A stretch of 64,000 nucleotides of DNA from Chytridium lagenaria (Eukaryota; Chytridiomycota; Chytridiomycetes; Chytridiales; Chytridiaceae): the NCBI GenBank assembly GCA_025449115.1, contig JAHLKC010000109.1, positions 1 through 64,000 on the forward strand. Direction: 5' to 3'. Below the pieces are notes generated by a model. The model was not told the origin of the DNA, ran no database searches, and saw nothing but the letters and a program-made list of their open reading frames with translations. Below, in pieces: positions 10,262-21,047 of this stretch. Made by a program: the position numbers and the translations under genes. Each line of letters starts with the position of its first letter. Positions within the stretch are counted from its first letter, which is position 1.

Positions 10262-11077
10262 AGCTTTCTAACCTTGCAGTTTTAATCAACCACCTTAACC
10301 ATCCCAAACTTTGCTCGTAATTCTTCAAACTTCGTTCGAGGCAAAGCTTTCGTAAAACAAGTCTGCAGGTTGCTCCTTCGTGTTCAGGTACTCCACGCGT
10401 ATTTTCTTCGCGTTAACCCTGTCTCGTATGACGTGGAACCTTCTATCCACGTGTCGCGAACTTTGCGATATTATCGGCGTGCTGGCGAGGGAATTTGCTG
10501 TCGTGTTGTCGCGTAAATCACCGGAGGGTCATTAAACGTATATCCCAACTCCCCCAGAAGTTGGCTGACCCATATCATATGTGACGATGCTTCACTAAGT
10601 GAAACATATTCAGCCTTGGCGGTAGACTGAGCCGTCGTTGCTTGCTTTTTCGTTCCCCACACCACAGCTCCCCCGTTCAACGTGATTACAAACCACTCGT
10701 TGACTTCATGTCGTCTGGATCCGTTCCCATGTCAGCGTCTGCATATCCCACCAATTCCAGCTTGTCCTTTCTAGTATACTGAATTCCCAATTGCTTCGTT
10801 TGCTGCAAGTAACCACAAGTTCGTAAAGCGCATCCCAATGCGCTGGGTAAGGGTTCTCTTGAAACCTAGCGCTCATTCCAAGCGCGAATGCTATATCAGG
10901 TCGAGTTCCAATCATCGCATGCATTAAGGATCCAGTGTACTGTCGGTATCCTTGATTCTTCTCGTTCGTTTCATTATCTCCCCTTCCATGTTCTTCAGGA
11001 GTTTCTTCACAGCGTCCATTGGGTATAGTGTAAAAGAGTTTTCGGTAATTCCAGTTTTGACCCATCGTTTCGATGTA
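10262..11077 (-). pseudogene. pol: RNase H and C-terminal RT of Cop-4
   Basis: RT thumb (GSLMHAMIGTRPDIAFALGM, 10880-10950) and RNase H (GGAVVWGTKKQATTAQSTA, KAEYVSLSEASSHMIWV) are in two or three frames. One difference from relatives is STAKAEY where they have STAEAEY, changing a conserved RNase H glutamate to lysine. The frame is also broken at the YGDNTTAN block. The sequence stops at 11077 at the TA duplicated by Pogo-1 and resumes at 29386-29388. Confidence 0.87.
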
Positions 11078-11106
11078 CCGTCATTTCGTTTGCCGAAGCA
11101 CCAAAT
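11078..11106 (+). repeat. Left terminal inverted repeat of Pogo-1
   Basis: CCGTCATTTCGTTTGCCGAA plus GCACCAAAT. It matches the complement of 29357-29385 with one mismatch and is preceded by the TA duplication. Confidence 0.93.
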
Positions 11107-11147
11107 CATGCAGCTAATTAAATCTGCTGGTGCTTCGACATACGAAA
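11107..11147 (+). repeat. Left copy of Pogo-1 subterminal direct repeat
   Basis: ATGCAGCTAATTAAATCTGC followed by TGGTGCTTCGACATACG resembles 29312-29350 (TTGCAGCTAATAAAATAGCC, TGGTGCTTCGACATACG) in the same, not inverted, orientation. The TGGTGCTTC part can also pair with GAAGCACCA of the adjacent inverted repeat. It may be a transposase-binding site. Confidence 0.7.
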
Positions 11148-11592
11148 CTTGTTTTTTTTTTATTAATAAATAAATAATAAAAAAGGGAAATAGCTTTCAT
11201 CCATGAAGAAAAGCGCATTCCCAAAGTATAGCGGCTGTGGGTTAAACGGTTGGGGAGAACTTTTCAAGTTTAAGTTTTTTGTCCGAAACTGCATGATGGT
11301 AAGCAGTGATGATGAAGCTTCCGTCACGGAGCCATCAAAAAGACCCGACGACGACTATCCAACAAGAAAAAAGCACTCATTATGGATAGGCTGGCTGCTG
11401 CGCAAAGCTTTCGGGGGACAGTCCATCAGGGAATTCGCAAGGGAAAATGATGTTCACCATTCCTCACTAATACGGTGGCAGAAGAAGGAGGATGCCATCA
11501 GAGACGGAAAAGGAAATAGTATGACTTTGCATAAGGGTAGACGGCGTTTTGGTCATGAACAAGGGCATGTACAGTTTATTTTAGGTAGGTTA

Positions 11593-11643
11593 AAATAATT
11601 AGATCGGAAAGACCATTCGCTAAAACATTATTTATTTTGGTAG
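11593..11643 (+). other. Candidate intron 1 in Pogo-1 transposase
   Basis: TTTTAG|GTAGGTT at the left and TTTTGGTAG|ATCAAG at the right, AT-rich between them. Splicing would carry the frame QFIL into DQVENKIQLQ. The donor is weak, so this is tentative. Confidence 0.35.
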
Positions 11644-12212
11644 ATCAAGTTGAAAACAAGATTCAACTGCAGGAGTACTGCAGTGTGGCATACCTCGCAT
11701 TTGCCCTCGCCCACCGGGACCCCTCTTTCTCGCCACATCTACACGAAACGCCATTTCAAATCACGATCAAGAAAACATTCCCTTCCGTCTCACCTTAGTC
11801 ACGTCTCACCTGAAGACATGCCTTTAGAGGAAGAAAGTTCTTTTCCAGAATGTGATGCGGTGGCAGCATTGGGTGGGTTGGTGGTACATTGGTGGGGTCG
11901 GAGCGTTACGAATATCAGGGGAAGTGCTTAGAAAGCATTCGCGGATATGCAACTGGGTGAGACGTTGTCTCGTTAGCAATGATTACAACTGCAACCGACG
12001 TGTTACTCACATTGCACAGTCATCTGGGTTAACTGTGGATGAAAAGAGGATTTTCGGTTGGATGTATTGCGTCTTTGTTGAAGACTTTAATATTTCCCCA
12101 GACCGAGTGGGGAATATGGATCAAACAAACGTTCCGTTTGATATTATCCACAAAACTACGATGGCAAAAAAAGGGGCTCGTACTGTATCATTGCGTTTAC
12201 CAAAGAAGCAAG

Positions 12213-12292
12213 GAAGTAAGTAGTGATTAGTTTTGCGTTGATAAAGTAGACTAACTATTTATATTTAACATTAATTATTAATAGCAGGGGGC
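12213..12292 (+). other. Candidate intron 2 in Pogo-1 transposase
   Basis: GTAAGTAG follows KKQGS coding sequence, and TTATTAATAGCAG precedes sequence coding CSLTVIGDGTKL, the next transposase block. The join is one base out of phase, so an indel must also exist or the boundary differs. Confidence 0.45.
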
Positions 12293-12944
12293 GTGCGACG
12301 TGCAGTTTAACTGTGATTGGAGATGGAACAAAGCTTACAGCCCCTCATAACGTTTCATGGAACACGAACGGCGGATTCTGGGAGGGGAAGAGGTGGACGC
12401 ATTGCCAAGGAGTGTGGTGAGCTGAGGGGCTTCATCCAGGGTTGCTATTTGCTGTCATCAGAATGGATGGGTGGACGAGGATCGGCTGGACTGGGTGGAG
12501 AGGTTTGGAAGCCCTTTGCTTTATCAAAGCGAGCAGCTGGTCTTTGTCTTTTGATGCTGGACCATTTTAGTGTTCACCTTATGGCTTCTGTCGGTAAAGC
12601 CATCGGTGATTGCAATACTATTTTAGTATTCCTTCCGGAACACTCTACAAGCACGCTACAGATTTGCGACGTGGGTATTAACAAACCGTTCAAGGATGAT
12701 CTTCGTGTTGCTGTAATTAATGAACTTCAGGGGAAATCTGGAAGAAAGATTGGACGGACAGAAATATCACGATGTATTGCCTATGCTTGGGAGGGAATAA
12801 CTTCACATACCATAATAAATACTTACCGAAGGGTGTTTTTCCATTGACCATGATATGTATCAAATATAACTTTTCAATAAATATTAAGATTAATTAATGT
12901 GTCAATTAGTTTATTTAAGTATGTGGCATAGCACTACATAAGAT

Positions 12945-13962
12945 TGTGAAGTTCTAGTGGTTTTTCACTTCACACCTTCATTTAAGTACTAAAGTGATTC
13001 TATTACTTTATGTAAATGGACGCACTTACGCGGTCCAAGTATAAATACACGAAATCCTCTATTCTTTTCCCTTATGTTATAGGGTTTTTACTGAAGGAGG
13101 TGACATAGACTTTACGCGCGTTCGAGGTATCGGGCCGTGTAAAGCTGTGTGTTCTGTGTTTGTTGTTTTTGGGTTGTATAAGTGTTTCCATTTCATGTAT
13201 TACGTTAATAGATGGATTGTTGACTTCATTTCTGCTCTTTGAGATTTGAGGCTCCTCTGGGGCTCTCTTGCCATGACCCCCTTGCCATCCACCATTAATA
13301 TATTCAGGAATGCCTGCCTAACCCTCTGCTGTCGCCGCCAGGCTATTCCTCTCGCAGTCAGCTTACTGGGCTGAACCCAGGGAACAAAGGCAGCTTTGGA
13401 GCTGGTTCAATCCCAGTATTTTCGCCTCCTTAGCTGAAGCCTAGTTCTGATCCCCTATCCTTGATGGCAGGATCACGGCATGACGGGCTAGCATCACTCC
13501 TTCCTATGTCCCCCAATGACGTTGGCAGTTGATGCAGTGAGCAGATGCTGCATGCCCTGCTTTGCAACGTAGGCTGGAAAGGAAGTGCACATACAACTGG
13601 TGAAAAGGTGATTGAAGCATGGCGGAGAGTGGCTCCCCACGGGCGTGTTCTAGGACGCCAGGTGTACAAGCTACAAGGTATGTTATATGTGTTATTGCCC
13701 CTTTTATTACTAGAAACCCTTGATTGTGAGATGAGAACCCCATCCCTTGATCAGTTCACGAGAACCAAGCCAAATTAACGTCTGCTGGCCGAGCATCGAG
13801 AGTACATGTCGACGCCGGAAACCAAGCAGGGACTTCCTACCTACAGAACGGCATGACCCATGTTCCGCTGTAGGCTCGGAACTCTAGAAGACATCCACCC
13901 CATCTCCCCATTCGAACATGAGGAATATGGAGGGCCAGGTGTAAATAACCGATGATGTCGCA
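12945..13962 (+). repeat. 5' LTR of Gyp-1
   Basis: 1018 bp, TGTGAAGTTCTAGTGG to GATGATGTCGCA, aligned with 27808-28838 over its whole length. A TATAAATA element at 13040-13047 is a good promoter candidate. It lies about 95 bp from the LTR start and is also present in the 3' LTR. Confidence 0.92.
13040..13047 (+). promoter_or_regulatory. TATA element in Gyp-1 LTR
   Basis: AAGTATAAATACAC, kept in both LTRs. The position fits a U3 promoter, but a transcription start cannot be seen. Confidence 0.5.
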
Positions 13963-15418
13963 GTGGGGGCCCAACCAAAATGGTTTTCTACTGGTTAGTG
14001 ATGCGTTTCTCCCCTCGCTCCTGGGTCTTTTCTCCTTCCTGTTAGAATTCCTTTTTATCCCCATTATGAGGCCTTCTTCCAGGCTCTCTCCCGTCGCTGT
14101 CTCTCCGCATTTGGAGTAGGCAAGCACACCATTGATTCCCCGCATTCCTGGCTACCTTCCATTAGCCGCTTATGCACGGAACTCCTAAAATGAGTCCTCA
14201 GTGGTCATCCCTGCTGAGGCCCTCAAAAGTTTATAAGTAAAAACGAATGCCGACTTCCGAGGCCTCGTCACCTTTATTCATATAGTAAGTTTACACGTTC
14301 AATATTGCATCCCGAAACCTCTGTGAAGGGCTTTCCGATGATGTATTGCATGCCTCGAGCCGCGTCGGGTATCACGCAATCACGCTTTGCGCTCGAGGCA
14401 TCCCCATGATGCCTTCACCATCATCCATGTCCCCGCAGGAGCCGCCTTGAAACGACTCCTTGTTTCAGGGTACTCCTTGTTTCAAAGATCAAATCTTAGT
14501 CTTTTTTGTAAGGACAATTAGTGATGATTCATTATGAAAAGGTACCTACTCCTTGCGGTCCCTCGTTTCGGCACTCTAGTGTTGCGGCGACTAGGAGTCC
14601 CTCAGAATGATCTGTGTGATTATTGGCTATAACTATAATCAGTAAACTTTAACAAATTACCTCTGAGCTCTCGTGGCTTAGGAGGAACATTCAAATGTTC
14701 CTCCTAAGCCTCCGGCGCTTCATCCATTATCCCACCGCTCCCATTGCAAAACACGCCAAATGGCGTGCCGACAATTTTAATTAGAATTTCTAATTAAAAA
14801 CCTTTATTCTCACTTTGCGGCTCCGTTTACTTAGTAAACCTACATTCGGTCACTAAGTAAAGTCGTTTTTTGAGGACTCGCGGTTCTAATGGAACTGCTT
14901 TTACCGCATTCCCATTATTTCCCGTCGAGAACGGCCTTTGCTAAGAATTTATACTTATCCTAATTAGAAATCTTTCTCTCTTTCCTTTTTTGGGAAGTTC
15001 TAATTAACTACATACGTGGTCCACGGTTCGATTCCCCTTTGGGCAATCCTTAATTGCCTCATTCATAAATGATTATTTACATATTCGAAATCTTTTCAAA
15101 TATCCAAGCCAAACCACCTAAAGTTTAGCGGCACGTCACGTATAAATGTCTTAACCAATTTTTACTTTTGGTCTAGACTTGGCCCTATAGAACATAAAAT
15201 AAAACCAATATTATTTTATTCTAATATAATATACATAACGCAACGGCACCCGCCGTGCAATCCACGATCCTTGTTCTGCGGCGCCTCTGCCTCGCTCCTC
15301 GTTGACAAACAAAGAAACCCCTCTCTTGTTTAAAGGGTAAACGAAAAATAAGAGGAAAGGAATAGGTGGACGACAGCCCCTTCTTGGGCAATGCTCACTT
15401 AAAGTATCTCCTGGGCTA
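13963..15418 (+). other. Gyp-1 leader region, no gag visible, rich in hairpins
   Basis: This 1.46-kb stretch lies between the 5' LTR and the first pol frame. A gag gene is expected here, but all frames are short and none shows a Gag or CCHC motif. TGGGGGCCCAACC just after the LTR (13964) is a possible primer-binding site that I could not match to a tRNA. Several inverted repeats stand out: TGCCTCGAGC with GCTCGAGGCA (14350-14400), a 16-bp perfect hairpin at 14675-14710 and a 12-bp palindrome at 14774-14798. The last part (15180-15418) has no feature I recognise. Confidence 0.6.
14675..14710. repeat. Perfect 16-bp hairpin in Gyp-1 leader
   Basis: GGCTTAGGAGGAACAT, loop TCAA, ATGTTCCTCCTAAGCC. 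The stem has no mismatch. A TTTTAATTAGAA / TTCTAATTAAAA palindrome follows about 60 bp downstream. Confidence 0.9.
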
Positions 15419-18400
15419 ATGACCCCACGCATTCGCAAAACTTTGACCTTTAATATAGTCGCCGCTTGCCCGCGTCCGATTATCTTAGGAACACCCACAA
15501 TAAATGCTTTCCGTATGGATTTACTTGCCAGCGAAAACATTGTGCGTTATTACTACTACGACAATAGTACTCAGAAACCCCCTTCGACGGCTTCTGTTAG
15601 GTCACTTTATTCCCCGAGTGACTGCTCTTTCACCGATGACGGAAGTTCGGAACCTGAAAGGCCACTTGACAAAACAATACCGCCAAAAGTTTCCCATTAC
15701 ACCACACCTATGAAGCTGGTCTCAAAAGGTTTTACTTACCGTAATTCTTCACCTTTTGTACGCGTCATTGCCGTCCAGGACACCACTTTAGAGTCGGATA
15801 TGACACATGCGGTAATGTGTAAGATAGACCGTCTTCCCGACGTCCCCAACTATACATATAATGTATGTCCTCGGAGTGATTTATCAGATATCGCCCCACA
15901 GTTTACTACCTTTGATCATGAAGATCTTTTCCCTGATGGCATGATTGCTCATGCCGTTAAAAGAAAGTGGAACAAAAAGGCGAAAGCCAAGTTTGAAGAA
16001 GAAATGGATGTCGTAATGAAACCTTTCCCTCTCTACGTCACGTACACCGGGTCCTTACCGACTACGATACATGCGGGAATGGAACTTGGACGTCTTTATG
16101 ACGAAGTTAAGAAATCCAATGATTTCGTTCTGAACATCTCAGACGAGATTCAAAAGGATGAATCCATGCTTATGTCTTTATGGCTAGAAGCACAAATAAA
16201 TAAGAAAATAAAGTCTCTCGACGACTTATATGTCCACTATTCTCTGTTGACGGAACCTGAAAAGGTTTCTCGACGAGAACGACGCCGTTATCAAAGAACG
16301 AGCAAAGGACATTCAACTAAGATACCAAGGTCTTTACCTACCGAAACTCTCAAAAAGCTTCGGAAGATGGAGAAGACCGACCCCGCAATTGATGATCCCC
16401 TTATGGATCTAAGCGACAATGAGGCAGATGACCAAACTGCTCTCGCCAACGAAAGCATTAATTTACCTCCCTCAGACCTCAACGCTTTGACGGATAACGA
16501 GGTCATCGACCTTCTAAAACCATCTAAGGAAGAAGAGGAAGTTCTTTCTCGCCTCCAACCTCACGATACTACGAATGAAGATCGTATGGACTATCTTAAA
16601 AATATGATCCCTCAGTCTTTTGAAGATATCTGGACCAAGTTTAACCTGGACCACCTTAAAAACAACCCTGAACGAATTGACGCCTTAGTGAAGTTCCTTC
16701 AACGAGGAAACAACGCTGATGTATTTCGAGAATATATCACAACTGGCGATAAATCGCCTGGGAAGCATACTGTTGAAATTAAACCCTATGCGCGAGCACC
16801 TAACATGCCTCCTTACCCTGTGGGTTTGGAACGTGCTAAGATCATTCGCGATCATATTAGCGAAATGTTAAAAACGGGAGTCATAAGAGAGTCACGATCT
16901 CCTTACGCTTCCCCTGTATGTCTCGCCAAAAAGAAGGACGGAACTGTAAGGTTTTGCACAGACTTCAGGCGTCTTAATGAAATAACTATAAAAGATAAAT
17001 ACCCTTTACCAAGGATTGACGAAACCTTTGACCGATTAGCTGGGTCAACCATATTCTCATCGCTTGACCTACTTTCTGGATTCTGGCAAATTCCTGCTGC
17101 TACAGAAGACCGACATAAAACCGCATTCGTCACTCCTGACGGACTTTATGAATACCTTGTAATGCCGTTTGGTTTAACTAACAGCCCACCCACCTTTCAA
17201 AGGTGCATGGACATGGTCCTTGCTGGACTAAAATGGATAAATTGCATGGTCTATATCGACGATATTATAATCTTCTCCAAAGACGACGAATCCCACTTTG
17301 AAAATCTACAAATGGTCTTTGATAGACTCTTGGAGTATAATCTAAAGTTGAAACCAAAAAAGTGTCAGTTCCCCTTTGAGGTTCTCCCATTCTTAGGACA
17401 CGTCGTCTCCAAAGACGGCATAAAGCCAGACCCCGATAAGCTGACCAAGCTGGACGACTGGCCAACCCCCACCTGCTGTAAAGATGTCCAACGTTTCTTG
17501 GGCTTCACTAATTACTTTAGACGTTTCGTCTACAATTTCACTGAAGTCGCGTTCCCACTTTACAACTTGTTGAAGAAACAAAATAGTTTTACTTCGACAG
17601 ATTCCTGTGAATCCTCCTTTAGGCATCTTATCAAAACATTAAAGTCCGAGGTTCAGCTGACGAATCCTCTCCCAGACGATAAGCTCGTTATTTCCTGTGA
17701 CGCCTCCAAGTATGGAATTGGCGCCGCTTTATTCATCAATAGAGATGGCATCTACCTTCCCGTTGCCTTTGCCTCGCGCACTTTGAATGAAGCCGAGCAA
17801 AATTACTCAAACACTGATAGAGAAGGTCTAGCCGTTGTATGGGCCGCAAACTTATTTGAACCCTACACATGGCATAAACCCTACCGTATAGAAACCGACC
17901 ACTCTGCTCTTATCCCTTTATTTTCCAAAGGAGATCTGAAGGGCCGATTTGCTCGATGGGCTTACGCGCTTCAAGAGCATGAAATTGAATTGGTTCATAT
18001 ACCAGGTAAAAGTCAGGCTGTTGCCGACGCCTTATCACGGGCTTTTAAGCCAGAAGAAATCATAAAATCCGACGAGTCCGTCGCATCCATAATATCTGAC
18101 TCTTCCCGCGCCCACATAGGTAAAAACGCGAAAGAGAAAAACAAAGCTTTACCACAAAAACATAAAGATGTAGCCAAACGCTACGACTTACAATATTCCC
18201 AAGAAGATGTTTTAATCATCACGGAAAGCGACCAAGTCGTTCCCTTACGATCTGGATCTAAGGACTTCATCTTTTTAAGCTACCTTATTCCTCAACGCGT
18301 CCAACGACTTTGGATAATGGAAATGAAGCCAAAGGCCGCATTGCACATTGTTGTGCAGATAGGTACTGTTCACCTCCCCGGCGAAATTACCAATAATGTA

Positions 18401-18541
18401 GGACTCGGCAATGCCGATTTCAACAAGGGACTTACCGAGTTTCAATATGCCTATCCTGTTCACGGCGTATATGAACTCACCAAACCTTTGAAGCCTATTG
18501 ACTTCAAACAAAGTGTAAATAAAGAGTGGTTTATTAAGTAA
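15419..18541 (+). CDS. pol: Gyp-1 pol: protease end, reverse transcriptase, RNase H and unknown C-terminal segment
   Basis: One open frame of 1040 residues. The N-terminus keeps only the end of a retroviral-type protease (RPIILGTPTINAFRMDLL), so the true start is upstream and broken; the ATG at 15419 is probably not the initiator. Residues about 100-450 are an unrecognised charged region. RT starts near residue 475 with VIRESRSPYASPV, then TDFRRLNEIT, SSLDLLSGFWQIP (catalytic Asp), PFGLTNSPPTFQ and VYIDDIIIFS (YIDD). RNase H shows ISCDASKYGIGAAL, NYSNTDREGLAVVWA, ETDHSAL and ADALSRAF. The last 160 residues, after RNase H, match nothing I know. The stop (TAA 18539-18541) lies where Cop-5 sequence begins, so the natural frame probably continued at about 23352. 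Confidence 0.93.
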   Translation: MTPRIRKTLTFNIVAACPRPIILGTPTINAFRMDLLASENIVRYYYYDNSTQKPPSTASVRSLYSPSDCSFTDDGSSEPERPLDKTIPPKVSHYTTPMKLVSKGFTYRNSSPFVRVIAVQDTTLESDMTHAVMCKIDRLPDVPNYTYNVCPRSDLSDIAPQFTTFDHEDLFPDGMIAHAVKRKWNKKAKAKFEEEMDVVMKPFPLYVTYTGSLPTTIHAGMELGRLYDEVKKSNDFVLNISDEIQKDESMLMSLWLEAQINKKIKSLDDLYVHYSLLTEPEKVSRRERRRYQRTSKGHSTKIPRSLPTETLKKLRKMEKTDPAIDDPLMDLSDNEADDQTALANESINLPPSDLNALTDNEVIDLLKPSKEEEEVLSRLQPHDTTNEDRMDYLKNMIPQSFEDIWTKFNLDHLKNNPERIDALVKFLQRGNNADVFREYITTGDKSPGKHTVEIKPYARAPNMPPYPVGLERAKIIRDHISEMLKTGVIRESRSPYASPVCLAKKKDGTVRFCTDFRRLNEITIKDKYPLPRIDETFDRLAGSTIFSSLDLLSGFWQIPAATEDRHKTAFVTPDGLYEYLVMPFGLTNSPPTFQRCMDMVLAGLKWINCMVYIDDIIIFSKDDESHFENLQMVFDRLLEYNLKLKPKKCQFPFEVLPFLGHVVSKDGIKPDPDKLTKLDDWPTPTCCKDVQRFLGFTNYFRRFVYNFTEVAFPLYNLLKKQNSFTSTDSCESSFRHLIKTLKSEVQLTNPLPDDKLVISCDASKYGIGAALFINRDGIYLPVAFASRTLNEAEQNYSNTDREGLAVVWAANLFEPYTWHKPYRIETDHSALIPLFSKGDLKGRFARWAYALQEHEIELVHIPGKSQAVADALSRAFKPEEIIKSDESVASIISDSSRAHIGKNAKEKNKALPQKHKDVAKRYDLQYSQEDVLIITESDQVVPLRSGSKDFIFLSYLIPQRVQRLWIMEMKPKAALHIVVQIGTVHLPGEITNNVGLGNADFNKGLTEFQYAYPVHGVYELTKPLKPIDFKQSVNKEWFIK

Positions 18542-18543
18542 GT

Positions 18544-18886
18544 TGAGTGAAAAGTTGGAGTGTGTCAACTAGAGGAAAGCGCTTGCAAGTGCAAAAGGAA
18601 GTGTGAGGGAAAGGAGGTGAGTGCTCCTTTTATATGCAGCGCTGTTCCCTTCAGAGTTGCTGCGGGCTGCTTCAAGGGAAGCGTACCGCCACTTTGGCGT
18701 TTTGAGACGACGGGTGAAGGGGGTGAGTTGAAAGGACAAAGTCAATCAATGAGTGTAACCTGTTTATAACCCAATAAACAGTATACTTGTGTAACTTGAT
18801 TCTTTATTTGTTTTGTCTCCAAGGTTGGTATCCCAGGAGTCCGTCGGCCTTTGGAGGCGGCAACGGAACCTCACTGGTTTCCAACA
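18544..18886 (-). repeat. Probable 3' LTR of Cop-5
   Basis: It ends with CCAACA at 18886, directly followed by the purine tract complement CTTCCCCCCAGG. The left limit is uncertain: TGAGTGAAAAG at 18544 or TGTGTCAACT at 18561. There is no second LTR to compare with. Confidence 0.6.
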
Positions 18887-20760
18887 CTTCCCCCCAGGTT
18901 TGGAAGCTCGGTAGCTTGCAAAGATGCAAGTTGACGCATGCCGAGGGATTCTCTGTGTTGAGAAAAATGGTGGAGCGAGTGCTTTGGTGAAGATGTCGGC
19001 GATGTTGTCGTGGTGCCGACTGCCTTCACTTGGAAGAAGTTTTGTTCAACTAATTCGCGTATATAGTGTACGGAACGTCGAATATGCTTGGTTTTCTCGT
19101 GATGTTCAGGATTGTACGCGAGGTGAATGGCGGACTTGTTGTCGTTGTAAAGGTTAACAGGATTTAGCGTAACGCCAAGTTCTTCAAGAAGTTTGAAGAT
19201 CCAAACAATCTCTCGTGCACTTTCAGAAACGGTTTGATATTCTGCTTCTGCGGTTGAGAGAGAGATGGTTCCTAAACTTCCAACTTCGCCATGAAACCAG
19301 GTTTCCTCCGAAGAAGAACGCGTACCCGACTTGAGACTTGCTGTCGTCTGGATCAGACTGAAATGATGCGTCGCAAAAACCGACGACGGCATTGTGTCCT
19401 TCATTTGTATAGAGGATGCCTAAGTCACGAGTGCTCCAGACGTAACGGAAGATGCGTTCAACCGTTTTCCAGTGTGTTTGGGAAGGGTTTCCCATGTGTC
19501 TTGCCACAACAGAACGGAGTAGCTTATGTCGGGTCGAGTTTGGGTTGCTAAGTACATCAACGCACCCACAACCTGAGCATATGGACCGCTGGAGGCTTCT
19601 TCGCTCGGTTTCTTGCGGAAGATCTTGGTTGTTGAGTTCATGGGAGTGGACTCGGGGGTAAGGTGTGTGTCCGAGAAGAAGCGTCGTTTAAGTTCGTTGA
19701 CGTACTTATGCTGGTGTAGCAGAAGTCCTTCTGGCACCTTGGTGAATTCGACACCTAGACCAAAGCTGGCAGATCCAATGACCTTGACCTCGAAGCGGGC
19801 TTGTAAGTAGTCCAATGCCGTCTTAACGGCTTCGTCCGTTCCAAAGAAGAAAAGGTCGTCGACATATATGGCGATGAGAACACTAGGTGTGTCCAGAATG
19901 AAGAGCAAGGGTCAGCGCAACTTGGAAGGAAACCAATTTCCTTCAAGTAATCTGTAAGGCATATGTTCCAACGCCGTCCAGCTTGCTTGGTGCCATACAG
20001 TGACTTGACGAGTAACCATACTCTCTTGGTGCCGTCGCCGAAGCCTTCAGGCTGTTCCATGTAGACGGCGTGGTCCATGTCGCCGTAAAGATACGCGGTA
20101 ACCACGTCGGCCATGTGAACTTCGAGGCTGCGAGACACGGCAAAACTGAAGAGCCAACGAAGTGTTTCAGCACGAACTACGGAGCGAAGGTCTCAAGGAA
20201 GTCAATCCCGTACTTCTGCGTGAATCCTTTGGCGACCAGTCTTGCCTTGTACCTTATGGTTCCGTCGGGATTCTTCTTGAGGCGGAAAACCCACTTGGCG
20301 CCTATGACATGCTGACCTTGAGGTCTGTCTACGAGGGCGTAAACACTTCGAAGTTTAAGAGCTTCGATTTCAGCAAGGCATGCGTTTCTCCATTCTTGAC
20401 CATCGGGGCGAGAGAATGCTTCTTGTTCGGTTAATGGATCAGGTTGGTGTCTTGGTTCATAAGGTTCAGTAACCTTGGTGTTGTAGAGATGAGTTGGCTT
20501 CTTGACCTTGCGGCCAGAGCGAGTCCCATCCGTTGTCGGCATAACCTCGTCAATGCTGCGGTCACTATAGTTGCCGAGGTTGGATTCTTCGCTCTCGCTT
20601 GATGCTATTGAAGCGTCATCCAATAGGTTGGTGATGGGAATGGTTGCAGAAGTCCCGTCGTCCTCGTTTGTGGACTCGTCTGGTTTGGACCATAGAGATG
20701 TGTATCTCTCGTCTTCAGGGTTGGGTCCTGAATTTATGGGTTCCAAGTCAGAGTCCGTGT
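18880..20760 (-). pseudogene. pol: RT and RNase H of Cop-5
   Basis: The linker and RT start (20177-20746) show RSGRKVKKPTHLYNTK, NACLAEIEALKLRSVYALVD, GAKWVFRLKKNPDGTI and YKARLVAKGFTQKYGIDF. RT continues with VVTAYLYGDMDHAVYMEQPEG, VKSLYGTKQAGRRWN and LIAIYVDDLFFFGTDEAV, with the YVDD catalytic pair. RNase H follows with VVGFCDASFQSDPDD, ISLSTAEAEYQTVSESARE and LYNDNKSAIHLA. At least four frames are used (20177-20746, 19755-20138, 19420-19908, 18871-19404), so it is inactive although all catalytic motifs are still readable. Confidence 0.9.
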
Positions 20761-20879
20761 CAACGTGGCTTGATTGTTGCCTTCCCCCCGGACGAGGACG
20801 TTTGGAAACACGGGGTCGTGAGGAGGTGGACGATTCTCACGGGGACGCTGATTATGAAGTTGAAGTTAATAATTGAAAT

Positions 20880-21045
20880 ATAATGAAACAATAAACAAAA
20901 TTAAGCTTTTTGTGGGAAAAAGAGTGTATTAATGGATGATGCGGGCATAAGAGCCAAACAACTTTGCGATGTTTTCCACTCATTAACTACAACAATAAAG
21001 GTATGTGCTCTGTGGCTACACATGTCAATCCACAATATTGATATT
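20880..21045. other. AT-rich non-coding gap in Cop-5 linker
   Basis: No copia coding frame can be followed here in either direction. The flanks are the integrase C-terminus (right) and the linker (left). It could be a small insertion or decayed linker, and I see no repeat ends. Confidence 0.4.
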
Positions 21046-21047
21046 CT

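Larger units (their letters stand above)
11293..12847 (+). pseudogene. Pogo-type DDE transposase of Pogo-1
   Basis: This would cut and paste Pogo-1 in the nucleus. It starts at MMVSSDDEAS (11293) or at the in-frame upstream ATG 11203. A helix-turn-helix of Psq/CENP-B type is seen in GGQSIREFARENDVHHSSLI. A second DNA-binding part is near YNCNRRVTHIAQSSGL (11990-12030). The DDE domain shows NMDQTNV (first Asp, about 12113), GRGGRIAKE, MLDHFSVH (second Asp, about 12556) and LPEHSTSTLQICDVG (third Asp, about 12670). Frames change near 11600-11850, 12215-12300 and 12400. Two of these breaks look like introns, the rest like indels. The identity of the superfamily is secure from the three motif blocks. 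Confidence 0.9.

Noticed and set aside
14971..15060. A tRNA gene in the Gyp-1 leader (GGTTCGATTCC near 15024)
   Set aside because: A B-box-like sequence is present, but no A box, anticodon arm or acceptor stem could be paired.
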